Positions 35,215 to 49,001 of a stretch of DNA of 64,000 nucleotides are shown one piece after another (the first letter of the stretch is position 1; each line of letters starts with the position of its first letter). Under the pieces are notes generated by a model. It made no database searches. It had not been told where the DNA came from and saw nothing but the letters and a program-made list of their open reading frames with translations. The translations under genes and the position numbers were made by a program. This stretch comes from Spisula solida (lineage: Eukaryota > Mollusca > Bivalvia > Venerida > Mactridae): contig OX365950.1 of the NCBI GenBank assembly GCA_947247005.1, forward strand, positions 8,010,720-8,074,719. The letters run 5' to 3'.

Positions 35215-35750
35215 TATGTCTGCAATTTCTAACCTCTGAGGACCAGCCAAAGAGCACTCAGAACCAACCAATGAGAGGTCAGGACTAACCAATCAACCAT
35301 TTATTGTTTAGGATCAACCAATCAGAGGTCAGCACTATACCCAAGCTGATGGCAAAACAATGCTACCAATCCGAGGTCAGAAACAACCAATAACATGTCA
35401 GAAACATCAAATCAGTGATCAGAACAATCTGGTCAGAACCAACCAGTTAGAGGTCAAAACTAACCAATAAGAAGTCAGAACCAACCTATAAGACATCAGA
35501 AACAACCAATCAGAGGTCAGAACCTATCAATCAGGCCCAGAACCAACCAATCAATGCCAAGAACCAACCAATCAAAAGTCAGAAAGAAGTAGAGGTCAGA
35601 ACCAGCCAATCAGATGACAGAAACAACCAAGAAGAGGTCAGAACCAGCCAATCAGGCCCAGAACCAACCAATCAGAAGTCAGAAACAAGTAGAGGTCAGA
35701 ACCAACCAAGAATATGATACAACCAACCAGTCAGAACCAACTAATCATAT
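35215..35750. repeat. degenerate ~20-24-bp array rich in CCAAT
   Basis: The loose unit is AACCAACCAATCAGAGGTCAG with many substitutions and length changes. At least twelve CCAAT pentamers lie on the plus strand in about 530 bp, many in CCAATCAG context, the core NF-Y recognition sequence. The array looks older than the near-identical arrays elsewhere. Confidence 0.85.
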
Positions 35751-38700
35751 ATCAAACTGTTTCATATATCGAGGTTGACCGTAGTCGAATCTCAGTGATA
35801 TACTGTATGCAGTGGACCTCTAACTCATTTGTTGCTATGGTGATGTTCTAAGGTACAATTCACCTTTTTAATTTGTGACTGACCTTATGAACCTGCGGTT
35901 TCAACATCAAGCAACAATCATTTATTATATCAAATATAAACATAATATATTTATTTCTAAGCTTCATTAATTAACTTTAGCGAGTTGTTAATCATCCATT
36001 TTAACCGTAAGTTATAATCACATGGTCCAATGGGTTAACTTGAAAGCCTATGACACATAATTTCAACAAACAATAAGAGTGATCTCTGTTTGTAGTGTTT
36101 ATTAAGCCACACACACACACGTGAATAAATATTCATACCATGGTACATGGTAGATGTATCACAATAGATGGACCATAAATTGTTCACAAAGCAGTAAACT
36201 CAAGGAACTGTCAAAATTAAATCCATGACCTCATGGGTTCAAACTGGGATACTGTATTATTTCTACAGAGCTCTATGTAATGATGAGGCATTTTCTTTCG
36301 GCACACTTTTTTCACCTTTGTAACTTTTTCACCTTTTCACTTTAGTCCAAAATGATTCATGTGACAACTACCAATTATTGTTAACAAGCTTGATTAATTG
36401 ATGGGAATTAATGTTGTGTTTGTCAATCTGAAATAACCAACAACAGTGTGATCAATTTTCATTTCAAAATAATAATTGATTCACTTTATTTTCACAATTC
36501 AACTGACCAGTGAATATATTCTGTACTATGGAAAGAAGCTTTTAAGACAACCCTCTTTAAGGTCAAGGTCAACTAAGGTCATTGAACAAAAGAAATAGGA
36601 CTAGTATAGCCAGCAACTATAATAATATTATGAGCTCCCGACAAAATTAAATGCTAGAGCATGATATAATTAAGCTATATAACTGTAATAATTATATTTT
36701 ATATCTAGTTTACTTAGAGGCAAGGATGGATTTTAAATAAATTGTTCACCTTGAACCATTTATGGGTAACCATAAAAACATCATTAAAAGAATGATACAT
36801 AATTTAAATACAACAGTCACATGATACCAAAAACAGGGTCTTTGAGAGGTCATTGAATTTGAATGAAGTACAAAAATCCTATTTTTGTATCAGATAATTA
36901 AAATAGAAAAACAGCCAGAAGGCTTATCTCGTATCAAATTGTAAATCAAAGTGAAAAAGGCAAAGCGTAGGCCAAAAGGTGAGTGTCACATTGGGTGGCA
37001 ACCCGTTGGTACCATATAAACTAAGATACTGAACTTGTAATAAACTTAACTATCACTTATATGGTTAATAATAACTAATAATGTGTTACTAGGCATTGCC
37101 GATTGTATCACATTCTCACCTCATGTGTGAAGAGTTAGTAATCGTCAATAGGATGGTTAATTATACTGACAATAAAGATGCGACCTAAACGTGAATCCTG
37201 TCGATTTTATCGTAAACCAAAAGATAAAGTAATATTCCCGAACCTTAAGGGCTATGAAATTTGAGTCAATCCTTCGCTACCCTTGCTCCTTGGTAAACAA
37301 GGTAAAAAGCTCATATAGTTGGATACCTTTAGTGAGGTCGATCATGGCTTGTTACCAACAACCCATCCAGAAGTCAATGAACTTAATTACAGGGTAATAA
37401 ATGGCTCCAGGAAATACTTTATAATCATAAATCTTGAGTATTGCAATAAAACTAATATATAATATAACCATCGTGATTGCATAGACATGGTCCTAAAACA
37501 CATATGTAAGCATTGAAATGATTGGTCGTTTCAGCGCTTCTAGTATTCAAAGTCATCCGATGGCAAGGCTGTATTCTGAGGCTCACACTAGCAGGTCTTC
37601 AAAATTGTATGTTATATTAATTCATCTTGGGCTACTAGTAGTATAAACACTTGGTCATGGCTGCAGCTATATTAGAAACTCAAGACTTAAACTTGAGGTG
37701 GTTTTCAGTATTTTAATAGTTCTCCAAGCTGTGAGTTCAAGGTTTTTATCTAGCACATTTGGCCAAACAAAAAATTAAAATCATGATGTTTGTAAAAATA
37801 AATTACTAACATTCAAAGGAAATTAAAAACCTGTCTAAATGACTAACTGATCAGATCAACTGCCTGTTTAAGAATAGAAAATATTATAAACATACATAAA
37901 TGCTTTAACTAGATTTTGGACAAAAATAATATGCTCAATTTGTTCCATTTAAAATTTGTTTTTACGATGGTAAAGGCAGCAAATACTTATATAGTCCAGT
38001 TAGGATATTGTGACAGTGACGTTGCAGTTTATGTGTACGCAAAAAATCACAACCATTGTCTAAACAGGTAGAGCGAAGTTTAGTATGTTAGTTTAGCATT
38101 GATATTATAGTTGTTTGTACAGTATAAGCCTTTATAATTGGTTTTACACCGTTATAGTGGACTCGACCGCTGCGTCACTGGATTTTTATCCTGACTGGAC
38201 TATAGTATCAGACATGACCGGCAAACTTAATTCACTAATGTCAAGCTTAAGTATGTCCACTACTAGCTATATCAAAGTCCAGACCAAACAAACATAGCTG
38301 GCTACACAAATCGACCTCATGATGAACTATTTTTTGCCCTCCATGCTCTTAAAGCATTGTAAGATTATGAGTTTTACTTTGAAGTTACATTCTTCAAAGA
38401 ATTAACCCATATATGAAATTCAAAATTTTAATTACTGACTTCTTTAAATACTAAATCCAATTATTTAATAGACTGCCAGACTGAAGTTTGATTCAGCGTG
38501 ACTTAGCTTTATAATTTGTTGGCAGTAACTTCTTCTATGCAATATTATTCAGCAAGTCTGCAAGATTGCGTCTTAATAAATATGATTAAATGACAATTTA
38601 ATGACAAGAGTTGAAACAATGGAATGTTATCAACAACTGTAGCTCCATATTTAGATAAACTTTGATTATGAATATAAAGGATCAATGAATGATATACCTA

Positions 38701-40587
38701 ATCACAAAATGTACTTCTGTGAACTTGCCAGAATCATTGTTCATGTTTTATAAATAAGCATTGCAACTATGTGACATTGCAACTTTGTTTTCAAATTTAG
38801 AAACTCCAAAAAAAAGCACAACACACAGATTGTGAGAACTTTGAATCCAAACCTGATATAATGGTAACCCATGTCTCTAACTGAAGACCTTGATTGGTCG
38901 CTTCTCAGTGTAATCTAGCAACTGACCAATAGAAAGGCTGCATTCACAGTCGTTAAATTCTTGAGTTTTATACTGTCATGATGGCCATGCTGTAAGTTTA
39001 ATCTACCAGTAAAACAATTTATAGCAAGTAAATCAATTAATAATAAAATATTTAAAATCTGTGAATTACAATTACCTGTGATTACCCAGTAGTCAACTAA
39101 ATGATCAAAACGTTTTGCTTTGATAGCAAGTCTTCTTCAAGTGTTATACTTTATTTACTTCATTTTGTATATTTTAGTTATTTATTTGTCAACCCTTTTA
39201 CAGGTAATATCCCTATATATTTATTTTGTTAACTTATTTTTAATTATCACAAACAGTTATACAACTGAACACATACAGTATACTATTAGTACCAACGGTA
39301 CCATTGACAAAATGTCACTTTCAGGCAATAAAAAACAAACAATTCACTTCAAATTTGAAGATGTCAGTAGAAATACAAATAATGAAGCCAAATCAGTGAA
39401 TGACCTGCTGGGTAGTGACCTTACTGTTAGATCAGATAGGGCTATCTGACAAGTATTAAATCAATCCTTAGCTAGGGCCAACTGTAAGTTGATAACTTTT
39501 TTCATTATCGTTTGCCTTGTCCTAAAAGTCCTCAACAATTAATTGACTGTTTCTGATCCTAATTGTTCATGTCCACTTCTTCGGAGTATTCTAATGGTTT
39601 ATTCAATCAGTTTGCATTGTCTTTGCCTTTGCAATCTTTCTTCTGTCGTAACGGTTCTTATATGTAAATCTGACATATTCTCTGATCATTTGCTCTGCTC
39701 TGATCACTAAAATGCTCTGCTCTGCTATGCTCTGCTTTGTTCTGTTTTTAGTTGTTCGATTAGACAACTATATTTAATACACACGTTTCTACAATTGACT
39801 ATACTTTATTTGATGAAACTACTTTTCTTCCTACGCCGCCACTAGGCAGCGCCACCTTTGCAATAGTAAACCGGTCAGCCAGTATTGCATAACTACCAAC
39901 GCAGATGTAAACCGTCATGCAAAATAGTTCCATCAATTGCAGCATATATACTACAAAGCTACTTCCTTTTTCTAAATCTATAGGAACGTTTTAGGAACTG
40001 TACATATGTAGAAAAGTTGAGAATAATTATGGTGATAATCAAATATGGTTTTATATGAGATGGCCTTAAAAGAGCAAAGGGGGTAAAAGGGAGGGTCAAT
40101 GTACAGTATTGGGTATCCTCATTAACTAGTTTATAATGAGGCCGAGATTTGCTTAAATGTAATGATAGGATCACCCTGACTGTGGATTACCTCAGTGAGG
40201 CGGGATTGCCTTATTTACTGAAATTAATGCTTTATTGGGTGAAATATAAGATGAAGGTATTGAGTCAGAATGTCAGCTAGAGCCTTACTGTCGCTGTTAT
40301 TGTTACTGGCTTAAGGTATTAAACGGTTTTTAAGGTATTATGAGGTTACCTGTTCGTCAAACACAGGCGGTTTTAATGAGATGCACTAGCTTGATGGTTC
40401 AAATAGGCAATTAGAGACAAATGGCACACATTGCACATTAACACTACATTTAGCAGAGGAAAATGTTAAAATCAATGTACTGGATATATTACAGTATTGA
40501 CGCACAATCATCTAATGAAACTTGGCTGATGGAATCACAGATCATGATAACATTATATGATTCAATAAATGTGGGATTGAAGGTTCT
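35751..40587. other. non-coding DNA
   Basis: No supported gene, strong array or long inverted repeat. A short ACACAC run is at about 36108-36119. The 109-codon plus frame at 39120-39449 begins with a hydrophobic stretch but has no recognisable family, and its composition is that of AT-rich background. Confidence 0.45.
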
Positions 40588-40763
40588 GTACAACCTCTGA
40601 AGAGCAACACCCTTTGAAAGCTGCAAATATTGGTTGTTATTTAGAGGTTGTTGCTCTACAGAGAACTTATAGTGAATAGTAAATTTTGGAGGTATTTCTT
40701 AGAAGCAACTTTTGAATTTTGAAGGTGTTGTTATACAGAAGTTGTTGCTGGAGAGGTTGTACT
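40588..40763. mobile_element. MITE-like foldback, GTACAACCTCT ends
   Basis: The left end GTACAACCTCTGAAGAGCAA is matched by the complemented right end GTACAACCTCTCCAGCAACA. Inside, GTTGTTGCTCTACAGAG also occurs in the element at 57143-57258. Confidence 0.65.
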
Positions 40764-43700
40764 GTTTACAGTAATATTGCACAGTTTACAGCAGTCTCTG
40801 ACTGTCTTTGACAGATGAATGGAAATTGGTATATTTGATGACAGTGAGAATATTAACTTATAAATTGTAATATGTAGTATATTCATGCATATAAAGGGTA
40901 GGATCAGGTTATAAATACACTCAGCCCTATACTACGTACATGTAAATTATATTACATCCATTTTAATTGTAACTTATTTGACATTATACATATGCATCAG
41001 AAAATACAAGAAAAAGTCGAAAATAGAAAATAAATCTCACTCCTGGTATTATTACTTTAATATCAGCAACATTATGAATATAATAAATAATTCAGTCTGA
41101 GTGCAGGGAAAGTGAAGACATTAAAAACATTAATTTGTGAAATGCATTTGGATTATGCAAATAGTGATAGTTTATCCCTTTTAATATGGCTCGATACTCA
41201 AAACATAACAATTTCCAGCACATTGTATTATATGTGACAACAATATTACTGGCGTCGCTCACTGAGTATAATAATGTGTCTGCTGGTTTTTTTTTGTTAA
41301 AAAAGACGTAGAACATTATATAGATGTTGTAAGAAATGATTGCGCAATCTAGTAGTTTATTGAATCATAGCTTACATTCAGGTACCAATAAATTACCATT
41401 TTCAATTTACAATAACAAATATGGTGACAAATATCTGACAATTGCACCAGACAGTGTCTAGAAACAACACTATAAACAATATTAGTCAGTACCCACTGTC
41501 ATTTTAATCAATTACCCTAATATGTCAGCAAAGCCGTCAACATAAATTCTGTTGAAAATTGACAAATTTCTTGGGGGGGTTTAGTTTATATTTACTTTTC
41601 AACTTTATAGTAAACATGATATTAAAGTGGGTAATTGGAGGCCGAGTACATTTGTATTTTATATTTCAGTTTTACTAAACACGATATCAAAGTGGATAAT
41701 TCTATTTTTCATTCGTTAAAAGATTCACATTTCAATACATTAAAAGATCTTATCGTACCATTAGTTTATTTATCACGTTTATTTGTCACACTTTACCCTT
41801 TCAGATTTATTCTTACGATGCTATATAATTAAACAGACAGACAAATTTATTTTATTTATTCAGAAAGAAAGCTGTCTAATGTATGAGGCTTCTGTTGCAA
41901 TGTGCGCAGTTTATTTGACACTTCACTTTGTGTCCCCCACATAGTATCACCCCGGACGTATCCTACAGGATGACAAATTGCAAGGAGAATTGTATTACTT
42001 CCAGGTGACACTTAACAATTTGGACTACTTACTTTTTCTTTACAACTTGTTTTTATACTTGAAGGGACTCCACCAAGTGGATTTATAAAGCTGAATTCTA
42101 AGGCCCCACATGACTGTGAACCACACAGAAAAACAAGATAATACAAGCTTAGTCAATCAGGGGCCATAATTCTGTTAAAATGTTGGATACTGTTACAAGA
42201 ATATGACAATGTAAGGGGCTTATGATGTTAAATGGCAAATGCCTTGATGGACTTCAAAAATATTGAGTTTCAGCAACTGTTTTGGTTAACATTTTTGGAC
42301 AGACGATCAAATGAACGAACAGACAGGACAATCACTATATGCCTACTGCAACAGTGTTGCAGTAAGATGCCCCCAATTTAAAAACTATCCAAACATTTGA
42401 AATTTAATTTTCACATTTATAATGGTTAAAATCAATGTTTTTACTGTTTAAAGAGGATAGAGCTAACTAGTATGCTGATGCCTCCTTAAACCTATACCTT
42501 TTTGGTTCTACATTTGTATATAAAAATTGAATGCACAAGTAAAGTAACTCCTCAGTAACTGTCAAAGAGTTGTTGTAAATAGCAAGTACAGCACTGAACA
42601 TCCCTGATTGCAAATTGTGGTCCTTATAATTGCAGAATAGTGGCATTATTATTGATGTGGCCTTTAAGTACAGTGCATGCACATTTGTATTCAATGTAGC
42701 AACTGATTTTTTCAAAACCAAACTCAGACTGAGAAAACAAATTTGGCAGTAACAACAATTTTCACACAGATACAATATTAACAGTATAAAGTTTTAACAA
42801 AAATTGACAAAATATGCTTAACATATGGTTTGCCTGCCAGGACTATATAAACTTGACTTACAATGAAGTAACACAATTTTTTGGCAAACATACCAAATGA
42901 AAGTAATTGGTATTTAAGTAGACATAATGTTGGTATTTCATGTTGTGTAACTGATTTATAGATGGGTACAAATGTTCCACATTATTGAGTTTGGTTATTG
43001 GTAAGACATATTACATTCTTTATACATATCTCACTGCAGGTAAATAGAAGTCATTCTTGACTTTTCAGATTTCAATGTATGACGATAGCAGGTCATGAAA
43101 TTTGACAACAATGTTAATGTCCCTCCACACGTGGAGTATTAAGTTGCTGATTCCTTGTGGAAGAGTGACATTTAGTCCTTGTGGAAGAGTGACATTTACT
43201 CCTTTTGGAAGAGTGACATTTAGACGACCTCATATTAATTAACAACAGTACAGGGAATTAATTGATGACCATTTTTATTTCGTCTTTGGTATGATATCAT
43301 ATTAAGCTCCCCCCATGCACTCTACGACTATAATTATAACATTGAAGGTACTGATCGATGCATTGTTTTTTTCGTGATTTTAGTCAATCGTCAATTAAAA
43401 CCAGTCCAGGCAGAATTATTCATTAATTTCCTTTCTAATTTTACACATTGATTGATTTTGATTTCCCATTTTAAATGAATAATGGTAATTATAAATAAAT
43501 CAATATTTTAATTACATATTTCTAATTCTTATTACATTGCACTTAATATGTATGTAAAGCTGGCGGCTTGTTTTGGCTAACTTTCAACAGCAAAATGTGT
43601 AAGGAGTCACGTTTTCATGCTTTTTTTAATGGCAAATTGTTTAAGCAACTCATTTTTGTCCACATTTAAAGGCAGAATGAGTCGGAGATTTGTTTTGTCA

Positions 43701-46700
43701 ATTTTATTTTACAATTTAAGAATGTGTTGGTAATTATAGTACATTTTCACTGGTAGAACATCTCTTTAAAGACCCATATTCAGCTCCCATTTAGTCCAAT
43801 AGTACATTTTAGTTTATGTAACAGCTATTTAAGAGACTTTATTATTTCAATATAGTTATATACATATTAAAAAAGTTTCAGTTATAAACTTGATAAGACG
43901 CCGAGACAATACTGACTCATATTTCAAATTTCGTACAATGATCGATTCACTATTATATATTTTTCTGTCTAAAACAGTATAAGTTATCACAAAAAAAATG
44001 ATCAATTATACGTCTGATTCTAAAACTTGACAGAAAGATGAATTAATAATAATACAATTGATTGATATTTGTACGCAAAATGAATATGAAAAAAGGTACT
44101 ATTAATTCATAATATCCTAATAAATGATGGAAAACATTCAAATAATATGAATGATGTTTGAGTTAAAAACAGTAAACTGTACTTAAATGACTATCAATGA
44201 GTAAGTTGGTGCTGGTGAGAGAAGGTACCTTAAATCTTAAATTAGCAGTACTTAATTGATACGTGAATGGATAATTCTAAATCAAAATATGCTTTTAGTG
44301 AACGTTACTTTGGATGACATTAGATGTACATTACCATAAATTTACAGATAAATTAAATGTTTCATATAACACATTAAATACCTTTGAGGTATGCTTGTAC
44401 CACATTTGTTAATGTATTTCTAACCATTTCTGACTTTAATCCAAGATGGCATAGTAAGACAAATTTAGAATTGGGACATTTAAGCACAGTAATGTTTGAA
44501 AGTAATTTATTCAGAAACAAAAAGTAAAAATCAATTAACGTAATTACTCGCAAATGTTTATCATCAAAGAAAAATAAAGTAATTGAATTCACAAAATAAA
44601 ATTATTTCAAAATAGGTATCTCAAGATTGTAGTGTGAGATTATACATTGTAACACAACATTATAAAGCCCCTCAATGTCATTTACCCATATATGCAGTAA
44701 ACTAATGGAAATATTTCATCATTTAAAACATTTATAATAGACTATGCAAAGTTGCTATTTTGACTCAAATTCTTTCATTTTCCAATTGCTCAAAACACTC
44801 ATACAGAGCAATTATTACTGTTACAAATGTACTAATTTATACAAATGTCCTTGTCATTGTCATTTGACAATTTGAGAGTTATTATTATGTAGGGTAATAT
44901 TCATATATGGTATAATAATAGTTTCCACATTTGAGTACAAGCCTAAAACTGGCTACCTGCAGTCAATCTATAAGGATATTGTATTGCTATAAATTAATAG
45001 GCACATAGACATCACATACTACAACAGGTATTTAGACACACGTAACTTATAGACTTAGGAAGAAATTATGCCTTATAAACTGAAGGCAAAAAATAGCTAT
45101 TCTGTTGACAAAGTTTCTAAAACAGTGATTTTAATGTTATTAAACATTTTGGGGGAAAAACATGCTTTACAACTTCACCTAAGTCTTTATGCTGACTAAA
45201 CAAAAAGGTGCAAATTGTAAGCGCATTTGAATTTTGGGGAGGATCACCATGTAGTAGCATGTCATTCAAAAGACAATCGTTTAGAAGAGGCCATCAGTTC
45301 TGACCAATTCAGATTGTTTATTGTTTTCCACTGTGCTTGAAGAGAGATGAGATCTACCGGTACTTTGAAAGTCATTTGCATAGAAGGAGATGCTGGATGA
45401 CAATACAGACCTTTAATTTGCATGTTTTGTAATGCACATGATGAAACAACACCTTCTATCTCTCTTTGTTATCTGGTAGTTGGTAGAACAAAATTAAAGA
45501 CATTTTATCAATGCATATGTCTAAAATGTTTTTTATGTTTTCAATAGGCTCTTGGAAAAGTCATTGGGCAAATACCAAGCTTATAATACCTCTTTAAATA
45601 GTCTTTATTATTAAATCATTAAATATGTTGCCTCTATAGATAAAGTTTTTATTATGATTATTAAATAGAGGTACCTCGGAGGTGGATTCCAGAAACATTT
45701 GTATCTTCCAGCAATCAGCTAGATCGTGATAGCTTCCTGCGATATCCTGGTAACTTCCCGTCAAGTCCTTGTAACTCCCACAACCTAATGCTTTATTCAT
45801 TCTGTACAATGATTTCTGTCACACCATCTAATATTATCATTTAGTCTCAGTCTAACACGAACTATATGAGAAATGTTATAATGTATGTAGGCTCTACAGT
45901 AACAGCCAAATCAATGTGACACAATGTTATTTTAATTGTCATATATTTGTATTTACGTCCTTCAAGTATCAAGTCATTTTCCAATGTTTCTCCTGCAGAG
46001 TCGACTATAATTTATTGTTTTCATCAAAATCTTAAAATTCGATAAAGTCACTTCTGATTTTTGACAGTACTGGAATCAATAACTTTGTCTTTTTATCATT
46101 TCATATTTTATTATTGTCACTAACACACTATTAGTCAATTTTCTACGACAGTCACTGTACATTCAAAAAGAAAATTTCAAAGAAAAGTTCCAAGTTATTA
46201 TTTTCTAAACCAGTCTCAATAACATCCTCCAAGACAGTATATTTCAAACTTACATTGCAATAACATTCAAACTGTCACATCTGATCATCAATTACAAAGA
46301 AAACACTAAATTAAAGATAAAATCAAACAATGTCTTAATTCACTGCTATCATATTCACGTGTCCATTCAAATCCAACCACACAGAACAACTAAATGATCA
46401 ATTCACTGGTTGCGCAATCTACTACATATAAGTCCATCTCTTACGTAAAATCACAATTCTAAATAAAACATATCATCCTCCAAAGTCATGCCTTTATTTA
46501 CCAAGAAAAAATACAGAGCTTAATTTGAAGCAATGAAAGTCAATAAAAATTGCAGACAATAAATCGTCGTCTATATTTGTACTTAAAACCACACGATCAC
46601 TTTGCACCATATCGTCATCTGACACATGGTCTGTCCTTAACCGCAGTAGATAAACCGTACCGTAATATCAGTGGATTGAATGGTGAATGGTGAATGGTTT

Positions 46701-48987
46701 AAGGGTAACGTTTAACCATAACATGCGAAAAATATATAGTACTACATTATCGTAACAGTTGACTTAACTGTATAGTTACTGTATAAATTACCTATTTACT
46801 AATAACCTGACTTTAACCAATACCTGTATTTGTTTCTATGAAGCAAGTTTATAATTAAAGAAATTCATTATTTTTATACCTTTAAGACAAAAAGGTCGTC
46901 TTAAAGGGTCAAGGTTTGACTAATAGTATGTTAAGTCAGCATATTAAAGTAAGTAAAAATGTACAAAAGTAAATTTGTATAGAGTCCAGTACATGACTGT
47001 AAACTGGCTTGAACATAAAACTTTAATCCCTCACCACAAGAAAAGAATAAACATACAGAGTAAACAACAAAGTTTAAACCAAAATATAATGATGTCTCTC
47101 CATCGCCAAAAGTGGAGACAGTAATTTCTTCAAACTGCTAATAAAGTGATAAAGATTTAATGATAAATAATATAAATTAATTCAAGATTATTATTGATGC
47201 AACAGAACATTATTTTCTAATTCAAGGGCACATAACTCTAATTAAACAAATCTCATTTAATCCATAGCTTAAGATAACTTGACCAACATCTATGGGTGAG
47301 CGCACTGTTTATCTAAACATAATTATATTAATTATTGGTATTGTAATGAAATTAATGCACCCTATTAAATAATGCAATATATTATTCTATCTTAGGTCAA
47401 GAGCACATAACTCTTGGTAACCTAAACCAATTGTACCTGTAATCAAATTTGGCTCAAAGTTAATCATGAGAAGAGATAAAATAGATTAAGGAATGGATAA
47501 AGACCAGCCAATAAGACGATCAAACACTAGATAAAACCCAACCAAAACAATGCTATATAACACTATAAACAATTATGTTAACACTTAGCAATGCTAAATT
47601 TAAAGTCGGTCAAACAAAACTGTATTAAAACTGGAAAAAGGTTTTCAAACTTAAATTAGGACCAAAGTATCCAGGTTAACAAATTGCGACCGAAAAAAGG
47701 TTTTTAAATTTAATTTGGACCAAAGTAATAGGTGTCGAGGTATAGAAATTGTGATAAAATATTTCATAAATTCTGTGAGAACCAACACACTGTCTAACCC
47801 ATCTTCAGCAGCCAGTGAAGTCAATATACTTGAAATTGGGACTGCTGTATCACAGTTATAAGCATGTGGCTGTCCATACAGGTGTATTTAAACAGCTGAT
47901 CAGGGACATTGTATTAACAAAATATCTGAAGGACAAACAGCCAAACAGGAAAATCAAGATCATTCAAGTTTTTGCTAAGATTAGAAGCATAATGTAGAGC
48001 TACAATAATCACAAAGAAAACATTGGTCTATATTCTTTGTTTTTGGGGAAATATGTGCAGCTCAATATTTTAACTTTTTAAACAAATAAAATATTTAAGT
48101 TTTCCCTTAAGATGCTGTGTAAATACCAGCCGAGGATTAAATTTTATTGGCTGCTTAATTAGGACAGGTGGTTGCTAACTTGAGGTGACCATAGCATCCA
48201 CTATCGCAGGTTTGACTGTAAATAAATCAGTAATCTGATGCATACCGAGATACTCCATGTTTAATAATGCATCGAGTGTAATAATATAAATGATGTTTAT
48301 TATGCTATCAATTTATAGGACAGTCGACTGATATCAAGCCTGGCATGTCGGGGGACAATCATAATGGTTATAATATAATCACGTCATTAATGATCAAATT
48401 TGTCAATAACATCATTACATTATGCAATCCTTTGCCAAACATTTGCAAAGCAGTACATAAATTATATAGATTTAAAGCAGTTTGGAGCATATATACATCA
48501 TATTGTTTTGGCTTTTCAAAATGAACTACCAAATCTAGTGCATTAGAATAAATTATAAAATGATGGCAGGTGGTGACTTACAAGTGCAAATGCATTAAAT
48601 TACATTATCATTAAGGGCTTTAAGTTGGCAAACAAAACTAAACAAACATTTTCGTGACTATATCTCCCAAATGTTCTGTCAAAATGCAATTAAACAAAAT
48701 GTCAGGGCCAGTTATTTTCCTTCCTGCGCTCTTTTAAATTTACATAAGTTTTTTAAGTTAAGTAACGCTTTTCATGTCTGTCGGTAGATTTTTAGGGAAA
48801 AAACTCATAATTATGTGTTACCTCATGTCTGTCACCACACGATACTACCAAACTTTTGTTAGTGAAAGCTTAAAAAGCAAGAGATGTTTGTAAAACATGT
48901 ATGCCCTCATGACAGCCAAATAGTCTTTGCTTATACCTGAGAATTAGAAGAACTTTCTTATTCTCTGCTTATACCTGGGTCACAAAT
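40764..48987. other. non-coding DNA with minor repeats
   Basis: No supported gene. Holds a diverged direct duplication (about 41600-41640 and 41665-41705), a dispersed mollusc-type repeat with GGGGCCATAATTCTGTTAAA at about 42150-42370, three 24-bp copies of CCTTGTGGAAGAGTGACATT-TAGT at 43153-43223, the short segment at 43251-43296 shared with 20128-20168, and three diverged 21-bp units at about 45720-45783. Confidence 0.5.
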
Positions 48988-49001
48988 CCCCCCCCCCCCC
49001 C
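48988..49001. repeat. poly-C run of 14
   Basis: An uninterrupted C tract in otherwise AT-rich DNA, followed by CC-rich CGGACTCCGCACCGG. It could be length-variable between individuals. Confidence 0.8.

Noticed and set aside
39120..39449. 109-codon plus frame with hydrophobic N terminus
   Set aside because: The start is TTG, composition is AT-driven, and no family or splice context supports it.
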